Assembly (NCBI GenBank): GCA_013375355.1
Contig: JABXJV010000345.1
Span: 1-7,538 of the forward strand
Origin: Candidatus Helarchaeota archaeon
GTDB taxonomy: Archaea > Asgardarchaeota > Lokiarchaeia > Helarchaeales > JABXJV01
Length of the DNA: 7,538 bases
Direction of reading: 5' to 3'
Shown here: piece by piece, positions 1 through 5,977 of the stretch
Layout: each line of letters starts with the position of its first letter
Numbering within the stretch: the first letter of the stretch is position 1
Program-made: the position numbers and the translations under genes
The notes under the pieces: generated by a model
Databases searched by the model: none
The model's input: only the letters and a program-made list of their open reading frames with translations
Told to the model about the DNA's origin: nothing

Positions 1-1
1 A

Positions 2-2122
2 TTAATGAATAATAATTTTCGTGTCAGTGCAAGTACTAGATTCTTAAATGAGACAATTCCTTCTTTGAATAAAAGTGACATCCTTGTGCTAAATGGAGGT
101 AATTATAAAAATTATACAAATCAAGAAGTCAATTTAATTGTTCAATTTGTAAATCAAGGGGGAAGTATCTTCGTACTCGGTGAACATGACAATGTTTGGA
201 ATATGTCTATTTTCCAAAATAAATTGTTAGAGAACTTCAATATGTCTATTAATCATGATTTAGTCGTCGATAACACTTCTTATTATACCTATGAATTTTG
301 GATATCATTCAACTCATCCAATTTTAATTTAAAAAATATAACCTTTTTTAGTGCAGCTACCATGAATCTTAGTTCTGGCCCAGAGCCAATTGCAATAACT
401 TCGAGTAATTCAAACCCATCTGATGCAATAGTTGGTGCAAAATGTGAATATGGAGAAGGGAGAATAATATGTGTCACTGATACCCAATTTTTATGGAATG
501 GAGATAATGGAACCGGGCGTACATTTGGAATTGGAATAAATATTGGAAATAATTCTAATTTTATTCTAAAAATATTTGAATGGTTAGCTAATAAATCATT
601 ACCATCCCAAAAAATACAAGTTCTACCTGAATATAGTCTATTTACTGCTAACAATTTTTCTTTAAATTTATCAACTAATGGAATTTATAATATTACCGCA
701 AACATTACTGGAGGTTCTATCAATCCTAATCAAGTGATCAACGCAGCAAATTGGACTACATGGGACATTACTGTTAATAAAGATGGATATGTACGATTTA
801 TGTTCAATAATTCTAATGAAAGTAAGACAATTGTAGTTTATTTTTTCAAGCCTTATAATCCTTCTCGCAGTATTTTATTTTCAGAAGTAAATTTTAGTAG
901 AAGAGTTGATCAAAGTATTTCTGGACTATATAATTTTTCAAAATACCTGAGAGATCATAATTTTTCTGTCTTTGCATCGAAAATGGAATTAAATGCATCA
1001 AATTTCGATGCGGTTTGTATTTCTAATCCACTACAAAATATTTCCAATAGTCAAATTTCTAATTTATTAACTTCAAACAGGTTATTGGTTTTAGGAGAAA
1101 GTTACACTGTCCAAGATTTCCAACTAAACTCTTCGATCTGGAATCCAATAAATTCACTTTTATTAAATTTTGGTATTAATTTAACACATTATTTAATTTG
1201 TGATAACATCTTTAACTATACAGATGATCTAATTAAGCCTACAATACAAGGAATTATTCCTGAAATAGAATTTACCGCGTATCAAAGTTCTGTAGTAAAT
1301 CCAACTAATTTGAATTTAAAAATATTTGCGAGTGGAAAAAATTCATCATGGGGAGAATACTACTCTTCTCTAGGTGACTGGCTCGATCCTCAACCTCTCT
1401 CTTTTGATCCTGGTGATATTACTCGAACTCCTTTTATAGTATATAATTCCAGCGTAATGGCAATTGGAGATACAGATGTTATTACAAATGAAAGAGGAGA
1501 TGCGCCACTATTTTTTTATTTGGAACATTGGTTAAAAACCGGTATTCCTTATCCAAATATTGAGTTAACTCCTTCCAAAGAAAGTATCTTGGCAGATAAC
1601 ACAAGTACAATAACTTTTACCTCCAAAATAATATACGATTCATACGGAAATGAATTAGATAATGGCACATTGATTAAAGTTACGACAGATCTAGGAACAA
1701 TAATTACCCCAGATGAGGATCCTTCAACTCCTGGTATACAAATTTCAATTAAGGACAGGTTTTTGAAGTTTTCTATCCAAGCAGGAGTAGTTCCTGGTAT
1801 TGCAAATATTTCAGCTTATAATTTTTCTTTAAAAGTTATAGGTCTTACATCAGTCAAGTTTTTACAGAAATCACATCCAACTCCTGAAATTATTCCTACT
1901 TTAATGATAATTGTAAGTACTTTAGAAGAATCAGTTATCTTTTCAAATATAATATTGATATTAGTAACTGTTTCGATAGGAGCCACCTTAATTATTTTAT
2001 TAATTGAAAAAAAGTTAACTGAAAAAAAGGCAATAATACAATCCGAAGAAGAAATTGAGAAATCAAAATTAAAATCGAAAAAGAGAAGACGAAAATCTAA
2101 ATTTGTAAGGAAAAAATTGTAA
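2..2122 (+). CDS. Large sequon-rich surface protein with two tandem GATase-like domains and a C-terminal membrane anchor (5' end outside window)
   Basis: Exact function not recognised. The frame is open to the left edge, and the ATG at 5 is probably internal: the leucine codon at 2-4 plus the following residues (LMNNNFRVSAS) align with LRDHNFSVFAS in the second domain, so strand 1 of the first domain and any signal peptide lie upstream. Counting that ATG as residue 1, the layout is: GATase-like/DUF4350-type alpha-beta domain about 1-197 (DILVLNGG, GGSIFVLGEHD, GRIICVTDTQFLWNGD); beta-sandwich about 200-283; second GATase-like domain about 288-511 (RSILFSEVNFS, RLLVLGES, MAIGDTDV); Ig-like region about 517-615; one transmembrane helix about 647-667; basic tail (SKKRRRKSKF). 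No catalytic Cys-His-Glu set is recognisable, so a binding or structural role is more likely than hydrolysis. About 33 N-X-S/T sequons all lie before the membrane helix, so the body is inferred to be outside the cell. It ends convergently with the next gene. Confidence 0.8.
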   Translation, partial: LMNNNFRVSASTRFLNETIPSLNKSDILVLNGGNYKNYTNQEVNLIVQFVNQGGSIFVLGEHDNVWNMSIFQNKLLENFNMSINHDLVVDNTSYYTYEFWISFNSSNFNLKNITFFSAATMNLSSGPEPIAITSSNSNPSDAIVGAKCEYGEGRIICVTDTQFLWNGDNGTGRTFGIGINIGNNSNFILKIFEWLANKSLPSQKIQVLPEYSLFTANNFSLNLSTNGIYNITANITGGSINPNQVINAANWTTWDITVNKDGYVRFMFNNSNESKTIVVYFFKPYNPSRSILFSEVNFSRRVDQSISGLYNFSKYLRDHNFSVFASKMELNASNFDAVCISNPLQNISNSQISNLLTSNRLLVLGESYTVQDFQLNSSIWNPINSLLLNFGINLTHYLICDNIFNYTDDLIKPTIQGIIPEIEFTAYQSSVVNPTNLNLKIFASGKNSSWGEYYSSLGDWLDPQPLSFDPGDITRTPFIVYNSSVMAIGDTDVITNERGDAPLFFYLEHWLKTGIPYPNIELTPSKESILADNTSTITFTSKIIYDSYGNELDNGTLIKVTTDLGTIITPDEDPSTPGIQISIKDRFLKFSIQAGVVPGIANISAYNFSLKVIGLTSVKFLQKSHPTPEIIPTLMIIVSTLEESVIFSNIILILVTVSIGATLIILLIEKKLTEKKAIIQSEEEIEKSKLKSKKRRRKSKFVRKKL

Positions 2123-2146
2123 AATTTTAAGTTATTTTTAAATTTT
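2121..2146. terminator. Possible bidirectional terminator between convergent genes
   Basis: The 39-base gap between the two convergent stop codons is almost pure A/T. AAAATTT (2121-2127) and AAATTTT (2140-2146) form a 7-bp inverted repeat around short T-runs. Archaeal termination mainly needs T-tracts, so this could end both transcripts. The stem is weak and could be chance in AT-rich DNA. Confidence 0.3.
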
Positions 2147-2161
2147 GATTGTTTAACCCTT

Positions 2162-3265
2162 TTACTCGATTTTACGAATTATCTCTTCTATTTCATTTAT
2201 CAATTCATCATCTTTTATTTGTTCTGCAAGATCTAAAGCGTCTTCAAAAAATGATTTGGCCTTTTCTTTATCTTCTGATATTAATTCGACCCCGACACGA
2301 AAAATCTCCTTGATTTTATTTCTCTTCCGCCTAATTTCAAAGGCTTTTACTACATATAAGCATTTAGGACAGAATGTATCATTACCTTTTTGTATCATTT
2401 TTAAGCGTTCGGCGGGAAAAAGAATTTTACATTTTGGACACATTCCCGTATTCAAGACTTCTTCGGTGATTTCTATTTCTGCTTCAGTAATTTCAACTTT
2501 TTCGACAACTGGAGGTTTTGTTGGAATTTCAACAGAAACCTCAGCTTTTTCTACTTTTATTGAGGGGACAGTTTTTACAGCACGAGCTTTCGCAGCTGCT
2601 GGTTTTGCAGCTGCTGGTTTTGCAACTACAGGTTTGGTTTCGGCTCCTTTTACTATTTTTGGAACTTTCTTTACTGGTGGAGGAACTCCAATAGATTTTG
2701 TAAATTTAGAACCAATTATTCCACCCATTAGAACGAATGAGAGTGATAGCCAAAAACCAGCGGTAATGAAAAGTGTAAATAATATTAACAAAAGACCACC
2801 AAAAAATAATGAAATTGACATATTGTTTATGCCAAATGAGTAAGAAATAATATAATAAAATGCACTACCAATAAAAACTAGCTCAATTGCCATAATAACA
2901 AGTTGAAATGATTTCCAAGATCCTTTTACTCCATTAAAATGCGCATTTTTTCTTTTGTAATAACTCCCAAGGATTATTCCACCAAAAAACCATCCAAAGC
3001 ATGCTGGAATATCAGTGAGAAAGGAAAAACCTAATAAAACAAAATATAAGTGATTTGGTGGAGAAATTCGAAATAGATAAAGATTAGAAGAGAAACTTAT
3101 TAAACTCCAATTAAACATGGAAACTAATATTGGATCAAGGAAATAAGTGAGAAGATATATGCCATATCCAAAGGTTACTGCCCATAAAACTCCTAATGAT
3201 GCTTGTTTATAAGAAATTGTCGTATTAAAAGGTTTTAAATCTGTACTAATAGTTGAAATACCCAT
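2162..3265 (-). CDS. Multi-pass membrane protein with Lys/Ala/Pro linker, zinc ribbon and helical C-terminus
   Basis: Not recognised as a named family. The 367-residue product has hydrophobic segments at about 22-42, 73-102, 120-142 and 150-188, the last long enough for one or two helices, giving 4-5 membrane spans. A flexible linker at about 190-272 is first basic, with repeated KPAAA units, then acidic (EKVEITEAEIEITEE). Next comes a zinc ribbon, C276-x2-C279-x19-C299-x2-C302 (CPKC twice), then a charged helical tail at about 310-367 (SFFEDALDLAEQIKDDELI) that could be one TPR-like hairpin. The ribbon and tail are probably cytoplasmic and may bind protein or nucleic acid; that is inference. 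The ATG at 3263-3265 is supported by GAGGG seven bases upstream and a TATA-like stretch near 3332. It is co-directional with the coiled-coil gene but 184 bases away, so it probably has its own promoter. Confidence 0.88.
   Translation of the reverse strand: MGISTISTDLKPFNTTISYKQASLGVLWAVTFGYGIYLLTYFLDPILVSMFNWSLISFSSNLYLFRISPPNHLYFVLLGFSFLTDIPACFGWFFGGIILGSYYKRKNAHFNGVKGSWKSFQLVIMAIELVFIGSAFYYIISYSFGINNMSISLFFGGLLLILFTLFITAGFWLSLSFVLMGGIIGSKFTKSIGVPPPVKKVPKIVKGAETKPVVAKPAAAKPAAAKARAVKTVPSIKVEKAEVSVEIPTKPPVVEKVEITEAEIEITEEVLNTGMCPKCKILFPAERLKMIQKGNDTFCPKCLYVVKAFEIRRKRNKIKEIFRVGVELISEDKEKAKSFFEDALDLAEQIKDDELINEIEEIIRKIE
2592..2636 (-). repeat. 15-bp tandem repeat encoding KPAAA units
   Basis: On the + strand GCAGCTGCTGGTTTT occurs twice back to back (2592-2606, 2607-2621), followed by a degenerate copy GCAACTACAGGTTTG (2622-2636). 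It lies in frame in the linker of the membrane protein, encoding Lys-Pro-Ala-Ala-Ala units. The exact DNA identity of two copies suggests recent replication slippage; copy number may vary between strains. Confidence 0.75.
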
Positions 3266-3271
3266 AATTTT

Positions 3272-3276
3272 CCCTC
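3272..3276 (-). promoter_or_regulatory. Ribosome binding site of the zinc-ribbon membrane protein
   Basis: On the minus strand GAGGG stands seven bases before the ATG at 3265 (GAGGGAAAATTATG). It matches the GAGG core of the archaeal Shine-Dalgarno sequence and supports this start. Confidence 0.5.
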
Positions 3277-3324
3277 TTTTTAGTTAATCTAAAGATTATA
3301 GTCTCGTTGATTACAAATGAATTC

Positions 3325-3341
3325 ATATTTTATATATAATG
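3325..3341 (-). promoter_or_regulatory. TATA-like box upstream of the membrane protein gene
   Basis: On the minus strand this reads CATTATATATAAAATAT, a good match to an archaeal TATA box, about 65 bases before the start codon. With initiation about 25 bases downstream it would give a leader of roughly 40 bases. The 184-base gap (3266-3449) otherwise holds only A/T runs, including an A6 run at 3420-3425 that is a T-tract downstream of the coiled-coil gene. Confidence 0.4.
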
Positions 3342-3449
3342 ATTTAGCAAAAATATAAACTATTATGTATTTTTTTTTGCTTTATTCAGAATGAATATTT
3401 TATTTATGTGAATTTGATCAAAAAAGTTATAAAATAGTTTTGAAGTTTT

Positions 3450-4628
3450 TTACAAGCGTCTTCCACGAACCCAAGATTCCGTAAGTATAGCGCTGACAAA
3501 ATCAATCATTTTCCTATTAGTGGTAATAAACCCAATCGGGTCTTCAGTTTCAGCAGCAAAAAACATTTTTTCTCCATCAATTCCTATTCCCCATCGGTCA
3601 ATATGTGGATTATCTCGAATTCGTACTGAGGGTCTTACTTCTAATAGTCTGTCATAGATACTTTTATCTGTAACACCAGTTGCAATATCTATTCTAATTA
3701 CTTGTCGAAGGTCTTGAATTGGTAAATCTTGAATGTCTTTGATATCAGGAGCTACAATTAATACTGAAGATTTTGCCTCATTTAGCAAATTTTGGAACGT
3801 ATTAATTGCAGATTCTTTTCCTTTGACTGGCACCATATCAGCCACAGGACCAGATGGCATAGTTGTTGCAGCCGGAGCTTCTTTTAAACTTTCGATTTCG
3901 GTATCCTTATCTTTAATTATTTGGTTTAATTCTTCAATTTTTTTATTATTTTGATCTGCTGTTATTTTAAAATTCTCAATTTCTTGTTGTAGGTTTTCGA
4001 TTTGCCCTTTATCTTCTTCAATTGGTAATTTTTCTTTTAGTGAATCTATTTCATTCTTCAAATTTTGGATTTCAGATGATAATTCTTGTTCTTTTTCTTG
4101 ATATTTTGAAATTTCAGATTTTTGTTCTACTTCAGCATCTTTAATTCTTTGAAGTTCAGCTTTCAGCTCTGATTCTGAGATTACAACTTTTTGAAGTTCA
4201 TTTGATAATTCTGATTCTGAATCTTTATGTTTTTGAAGTTCTGATTGATTTTGTTCAAGTTTAGTTTTGAGTTGCCCAAGTTCTACGGTTAAATTGATGT
4301 TTTCCTTGACCTTTTCTTCTAATTCTTTAATTTTTATAGCCTGATTAGAAATCTTTTTTTCTTGATCTGTTATAGTAGTTTGTAACGATTCATTTTCTTC
4401 ATTAATTGTTTCCAATTTATTTTTAGTTTCTTCAATAATTTTATCTTTAGAATCTATTTCTGAAACCATGGAATCATGCATTTTATTAATGTTTTCCTTA
4501 GCTTCCTCAAATTCTTTTCGTTTTGTTTCTAATTCTTCTATTTTCTTTTTTTGATTTAGAAGAGCTCTTCCTAAGACTTTATGATTTTTATCTGGATTTT
4601 TTGATATTTCATCCCATTTTATAGCCAT
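3450..4628 (-). CDS. Long coiled-coil protein with C-terminal TrmB-like (PLD-like fold) domain
   Basis: From the ATG at 4628 the protein has 392 residues. About 20-250 is an almost unbroken coiled coil (heptads rich in E, K, Q, L) containing five 14-residue repeats at 130-199. A short Ala/Pro linker (APAATTMPSGP, 251-261) leads to a compact alpha/beta domain at about 272-392 (SSVLIVAPDI, VIRIDIATGV, RWGIGIDGEKMFFAAE, GFITTNRKMI). That pattern resembles the sugar-binding/effector domain of TrmB-type archaeal regulators, which has a phospholipase D-like fold; no HxK(x4)D nuclease motif is present. The usual N-terminal winged helix is absent, so direct DNA binding is doubtful. No signal peptide or membrane helix was seen, so it is probably cytoplasmic. 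Start choice: ATG 4628 follows GGTGTTGAGGAT; an in-frame TTG at 4643 would add five residues but lacks a ribosome site. It is divergent from the sugar isomerase gene. The TrmB-like assignment is moderate; the coiled coil is certain. Confidence 0.85.
   Translation of the reverse strand: MAIKWDEISKNPDKNHKVLGRALLNQKKKIEELETKRKEFEEAKENINKMHDSMVSEIDSKDKIIEETKNKLETINEENESLQTTITDQEKKISNQAIKIKELEEKVKENINLTVELGQLKTKLEQNQSELQKHKDSESELSNELQKVVISESELKAELQRIKDAEVEQKSEISKYQEKEQELSSEIQNLKNEIDSLKEKLPIEEDKGQIENLQQEIENFKITADQNNKKIEELNQIIKDKDTEIESLKEAPAATTMPSGPVADMVPVKGKESAINTFQNLLNEAKSSVLIVAPDIKDIQDLPIQDLRQVIRIDIATGVTDKSIYDRLLEVRPSVRIRDNPHIDRWGIGIDGEKMFFAAETEDPIGFITTNRKMIDFVSAILTESWVRGRRL
4032..4241 (-). repeat. 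Five tandem 14-residue (42-bp) coiled-coil repeats
   Basis: Within the coiled-coil protein, five consecutive units of exactly two heptads each start with E-L/I: ELQKHKDSESELSN, ELQKVVISESELKA, ELQRIKDAEVEQKS, EISKYQEKEQELSS, EIQNLKNEIDSLKE. The first two are closest and keep DNA similarity (TTTTGAAGTTC and TCTGATTCTGA on the + strand). This indicates growth of the rod by 42-bp duplication, with divergence toward the C-terminal side. Confidence 0.65.
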
Positions 4629-4640
4629 ATCCTCAACACC
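4629..4640 (-). promoter_or_regulatory. Ribosome binding region deciding the start of the coiled-coil gene
   Basis: On the minus strand GGTGTTGAGGAT directly precedes ATG 4628. GGTG lies eight bases upstream; GAGG is nearer, at two bases. It favours ATG 4628 over the in-frame TTG at 4643, which has no such motif upstream. Confidence 0.4.
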
Positions 4641-4680
4641 CAAAAATCTAATTACAATTATGTGTGAGTGAAATAATGTA

Positions 4681-4687
4681 TTATAAA
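4681..4687 (-). promoter_or_regulatory. TATA-like box of the coiled-coil gene
   Basis: TTTATAA on the minus strand, about 55 bases before ATG 4628, would place initiation near 4657 and give a leader of about 30 bases. It sits in the 130-147-base divergent gap shared with the sugar isomerase gene. Confidence 0.35.
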
Positions 4688-4715
4688 TGTATTATTTATT
4701 TTTAATATTTTTACT

Positions 4716-4735
4716 ATTTAATAAAAGTATAAATT
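4716..4735 (+). promoter_or_regulatory. TATA-like region of the sugar isomerase gene
   Basis: The + strand segment reads TTTAATAAAAGTATAAATTA, with TATAAA as the best core. It is 45-60 bases before ATG 4776, as expected for an archaeal promoter with a leader of about 20 bases. The surrounding DNA is all A/T, so the exact box is uncertain. Confidence 0.4.
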
Positions 4736-4763
4736 AAAAGAAATTAATGTCTAGCAGTGAGTA

Positions 4764-4770
4764 TGAGGTT
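4764..4770 (+). promoter_or_regulatory. Ribosome binding site of the sugar isomerase gene
   Basis: TGAGGTT stands just before the start (GAGGTTAATTTATG), six bases between GAGGT and ATG. It is a strong archaeal Shine-Dalgarno match and fixes the start at 4776. The epimerase gene has almost the same leader. Confidence 0.7.
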
Positions 4771-4775
4771 AATTT

Positions 4776-5903
4776 ATGAAAATAGAAGAAAAAAAACTTA
4801 AAAATTTAAACGATAAATATCCAGGTTTTATTTCAGGAACAAAATTAGATGAGTTTTTTGAAGAATTTGCCATTAAATTTGCCGCTGGTCACTGGTGTGC
4901 TGGGGACTTCTTAGATAGGTTTGCAACAGAAGGTTATTTAATCAAAGAACCCGAATTTTCAAGTGAAATAGTAGCACAGATCGCTAGAGTTAAAAATGCG
5001 GGTATAAAAGGGATTGAATTCCATGAGCGAGTATTTATTGATGAGAATTACAAAGTTTCTAAAGATAAAATAACAGAGGTTCTCGAGGCTTTAGAAAAAT
5101 ATAAAATCATTCCGACTAATATGAATACTAACTTGTTTACCGACCCCAAATGGAAACTTGGAGGAGTCTGTAATTCTGATGGAAAGATTAGGGAAGAAGC
5201 ACTCAATGTGGCACTTCAAGGAGTTGATATAGCGAAAGAAGTTGGTTGTTCAAGTGTTGCTCTTTGGCCCGGATCAGATGGTTGGGATTATAACTTTCAG
5301 GTGAATTATGGGACTATTCTTGAGTATTTTATTGAAGCATGTACAGAAATTAATAAAGCAGCAAAAAATAAAAACCTGAAATTTGGAATAGAAGCAAAAT
5401 TACATGAGCCAAGAGAAGGTAATATGATAATTTCAACTACCGCTAAAGCTGGTTTAGTTGCATCAGAAGTAAATAATGTTTGTGGCGGTAGAAATATGGG
5501 AGTAGCAATAGATTATGGTCATGAACAAATGTATGCTGTTGAACCTGCTGACATGCTCTATACTATGAAACGATTTGGTATACCTGTCGTAAATTTCCAT
5601 GTGAATAATGCCAAATTACACTCAAATGATGAAGATAGAGTAACAGGGACTGGTGATATTTGGAGATTTGTTGATTTTTGCTATGCAGCACTTGATACAG
5701 ATTATCAAGGATGGTTTGGTGAAGATCAATTTACATACCGTATGGATCCTGTAAAAGCAATGACTTTATCAAGGGAGTTTTTTGGAAACTGTATGAAGAA
5801 AGCTTTGTTAATTTATTCACATAAAAAAGAATTATTAGAAGCTCAAGCTACTGGTGATGCAGGAAATACTATAGATATTGTTAAAGAAATAATTTTTTAC
5901 TAA
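4776..5903 (+). CDS. Class I xylose isomerase-like sugar isomerase (TIM barrel) with altered metal site
   Basis: This 375-residue protein matches bacterial class I xylose isomerases along the barrel: TNLFTDPKWKLGG (XI TNLFTHPVFKDGG), ALWPGSDGWD (AWGGREGAE), IEAKLHEPR (IEPKPNEPR), IDYGHEQM (PEVGHEQM) and a final NCMKKALLI (GCMRNYLIL). By that alignment from memory of the Streptomyces enzyme, H83 is the ring-opening His54, W164 is Trp137, E206 and K208 are Glu181 and Lys183, H249 is His220, D285/D287 are Asp255/257 and D317 is Asp287. Two metal ligands differ: Glu217 is D246 and Asp245 is N277. The N-terminus is about 25 residues longer, and only about 30 residues follow the barrel, against a long oligomerisation arm in Streptomyces. 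Cytoplasmic aldose-ketose isomerisation is likely; xylose itself is unproven. It leads a rightward group with the epimerase, 74 bases downstream. Confidence 0.87.
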   Translation: MKIEEKKLKNLNDKYPGFISGTKLDEFFEEFAIKFAAGHWCAGDFLDRFATEGYLIKEPEFSSEIVAQIARVKNAGIKGIEFHERVFIDENYKVSKDKITEVLEALEKYKIIPTNMNTNLFTDPKWKLGGVCNSDGKIREEALNVALQGVDIAKEVGCSSVALWPGSDGWDYNFQVNYGTILEYFIEACTEINKAAKNKNLKFGIEAKLHEPREGNMIISTTAKAGLVASEVNNVCGGRNMGVAIDYGHEQMYAVEPADMLYTMKRFGIPVVNFHVNNAKLHSNDEDRVTGTGDIWRFVDFCYAALDTDYQGWFGEDQFTYRMDPVKAMTLSREFFGNCMKKALLIYSHKKELLEAQATGDAGNTIDIVKEIIFY

Positions 5904-5908
5904 TTTAT

Positions 5909-5920
5909 GATATATAAAAT
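5909..5920 (+). promoter_or_regulatory. TATA-like box of the epimerase gene
   Basis: GATATATAAAAT lies just after the isomerase stop codon and about 60 bases before ATG 5978. It would give a leader of roughly 35-40 bases. The epimerase could therefore be transcribed on its own as well as by read-through. Confidence 0.4.
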
Positions 5921-5965
5921 CCTCACATAAAAGAAGATAAAGAATCAAAATAATAATTAGATAAT

Positions 5966-5971
5966 AGAGGT
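5966..5971 (+). promoter_or_regulatory. Ribosome binding site of the epimerase gene
   Basis: AGAGGT lies six bases before ATG 5978. The leader GAGGTTAAATTATGAAA differs from that of the isomerase (GAGGTTAATTTATGAAA) at one base, which supports both starts and similar translation levels. Confidence 0.7.
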
Positions 5972-5977
5972 TAAATT

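Noticed and set aside
5..7. ATG as true start of the first gene
   Set aside because: The frame is open to the edge, the preceding Leu codon fits the internal domain repeat, and only four bases precede it; it is treated as internal.
289..654. Minus-strand open frame inside the surface protein gene
   Set aside because: Antisense to a clear coding frame, no ribosome site and no recognisable motif.
2..1540. Active glutamine amidotransferase or peptidase domains
   Set aside because: No nucleophile-elbow cysteine or matching His/Glu could be found in either copy.
2256..2843. Open frame on the + strand rich in Ala, Gly, Phe and Thr
   Set aside because: It is the antisense of the zinc-ribbon protein; its composition mirrors the KPAAA linker and it has no domain pattern.
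3450..3830. Phospholipase D-type nuclease activity in the C-terminal domain of the coiled-coil protein
   Set aside because: No HxK(x4)D motif is present; only the general fold pattern is similar.
3733..3954. Short + strand open frame inside the coiled-coil gene
   Set aside because: Antisense of the linker and the start of the C-terminal domain; no independent support.
4629..4643. TTG at 4643 as start of the coiled-coil gene
   Set aside because: No ribosome site upstream, whereas ATG 4628 is preceded by GGTGTTGAGGAT.
4664..4763. GTGAGT at 4664-4669 and 4757-4762 as a paired operator in the divergent gap
   Set aside because: Only six bases match and the copies have no symmetry; chance is likely.
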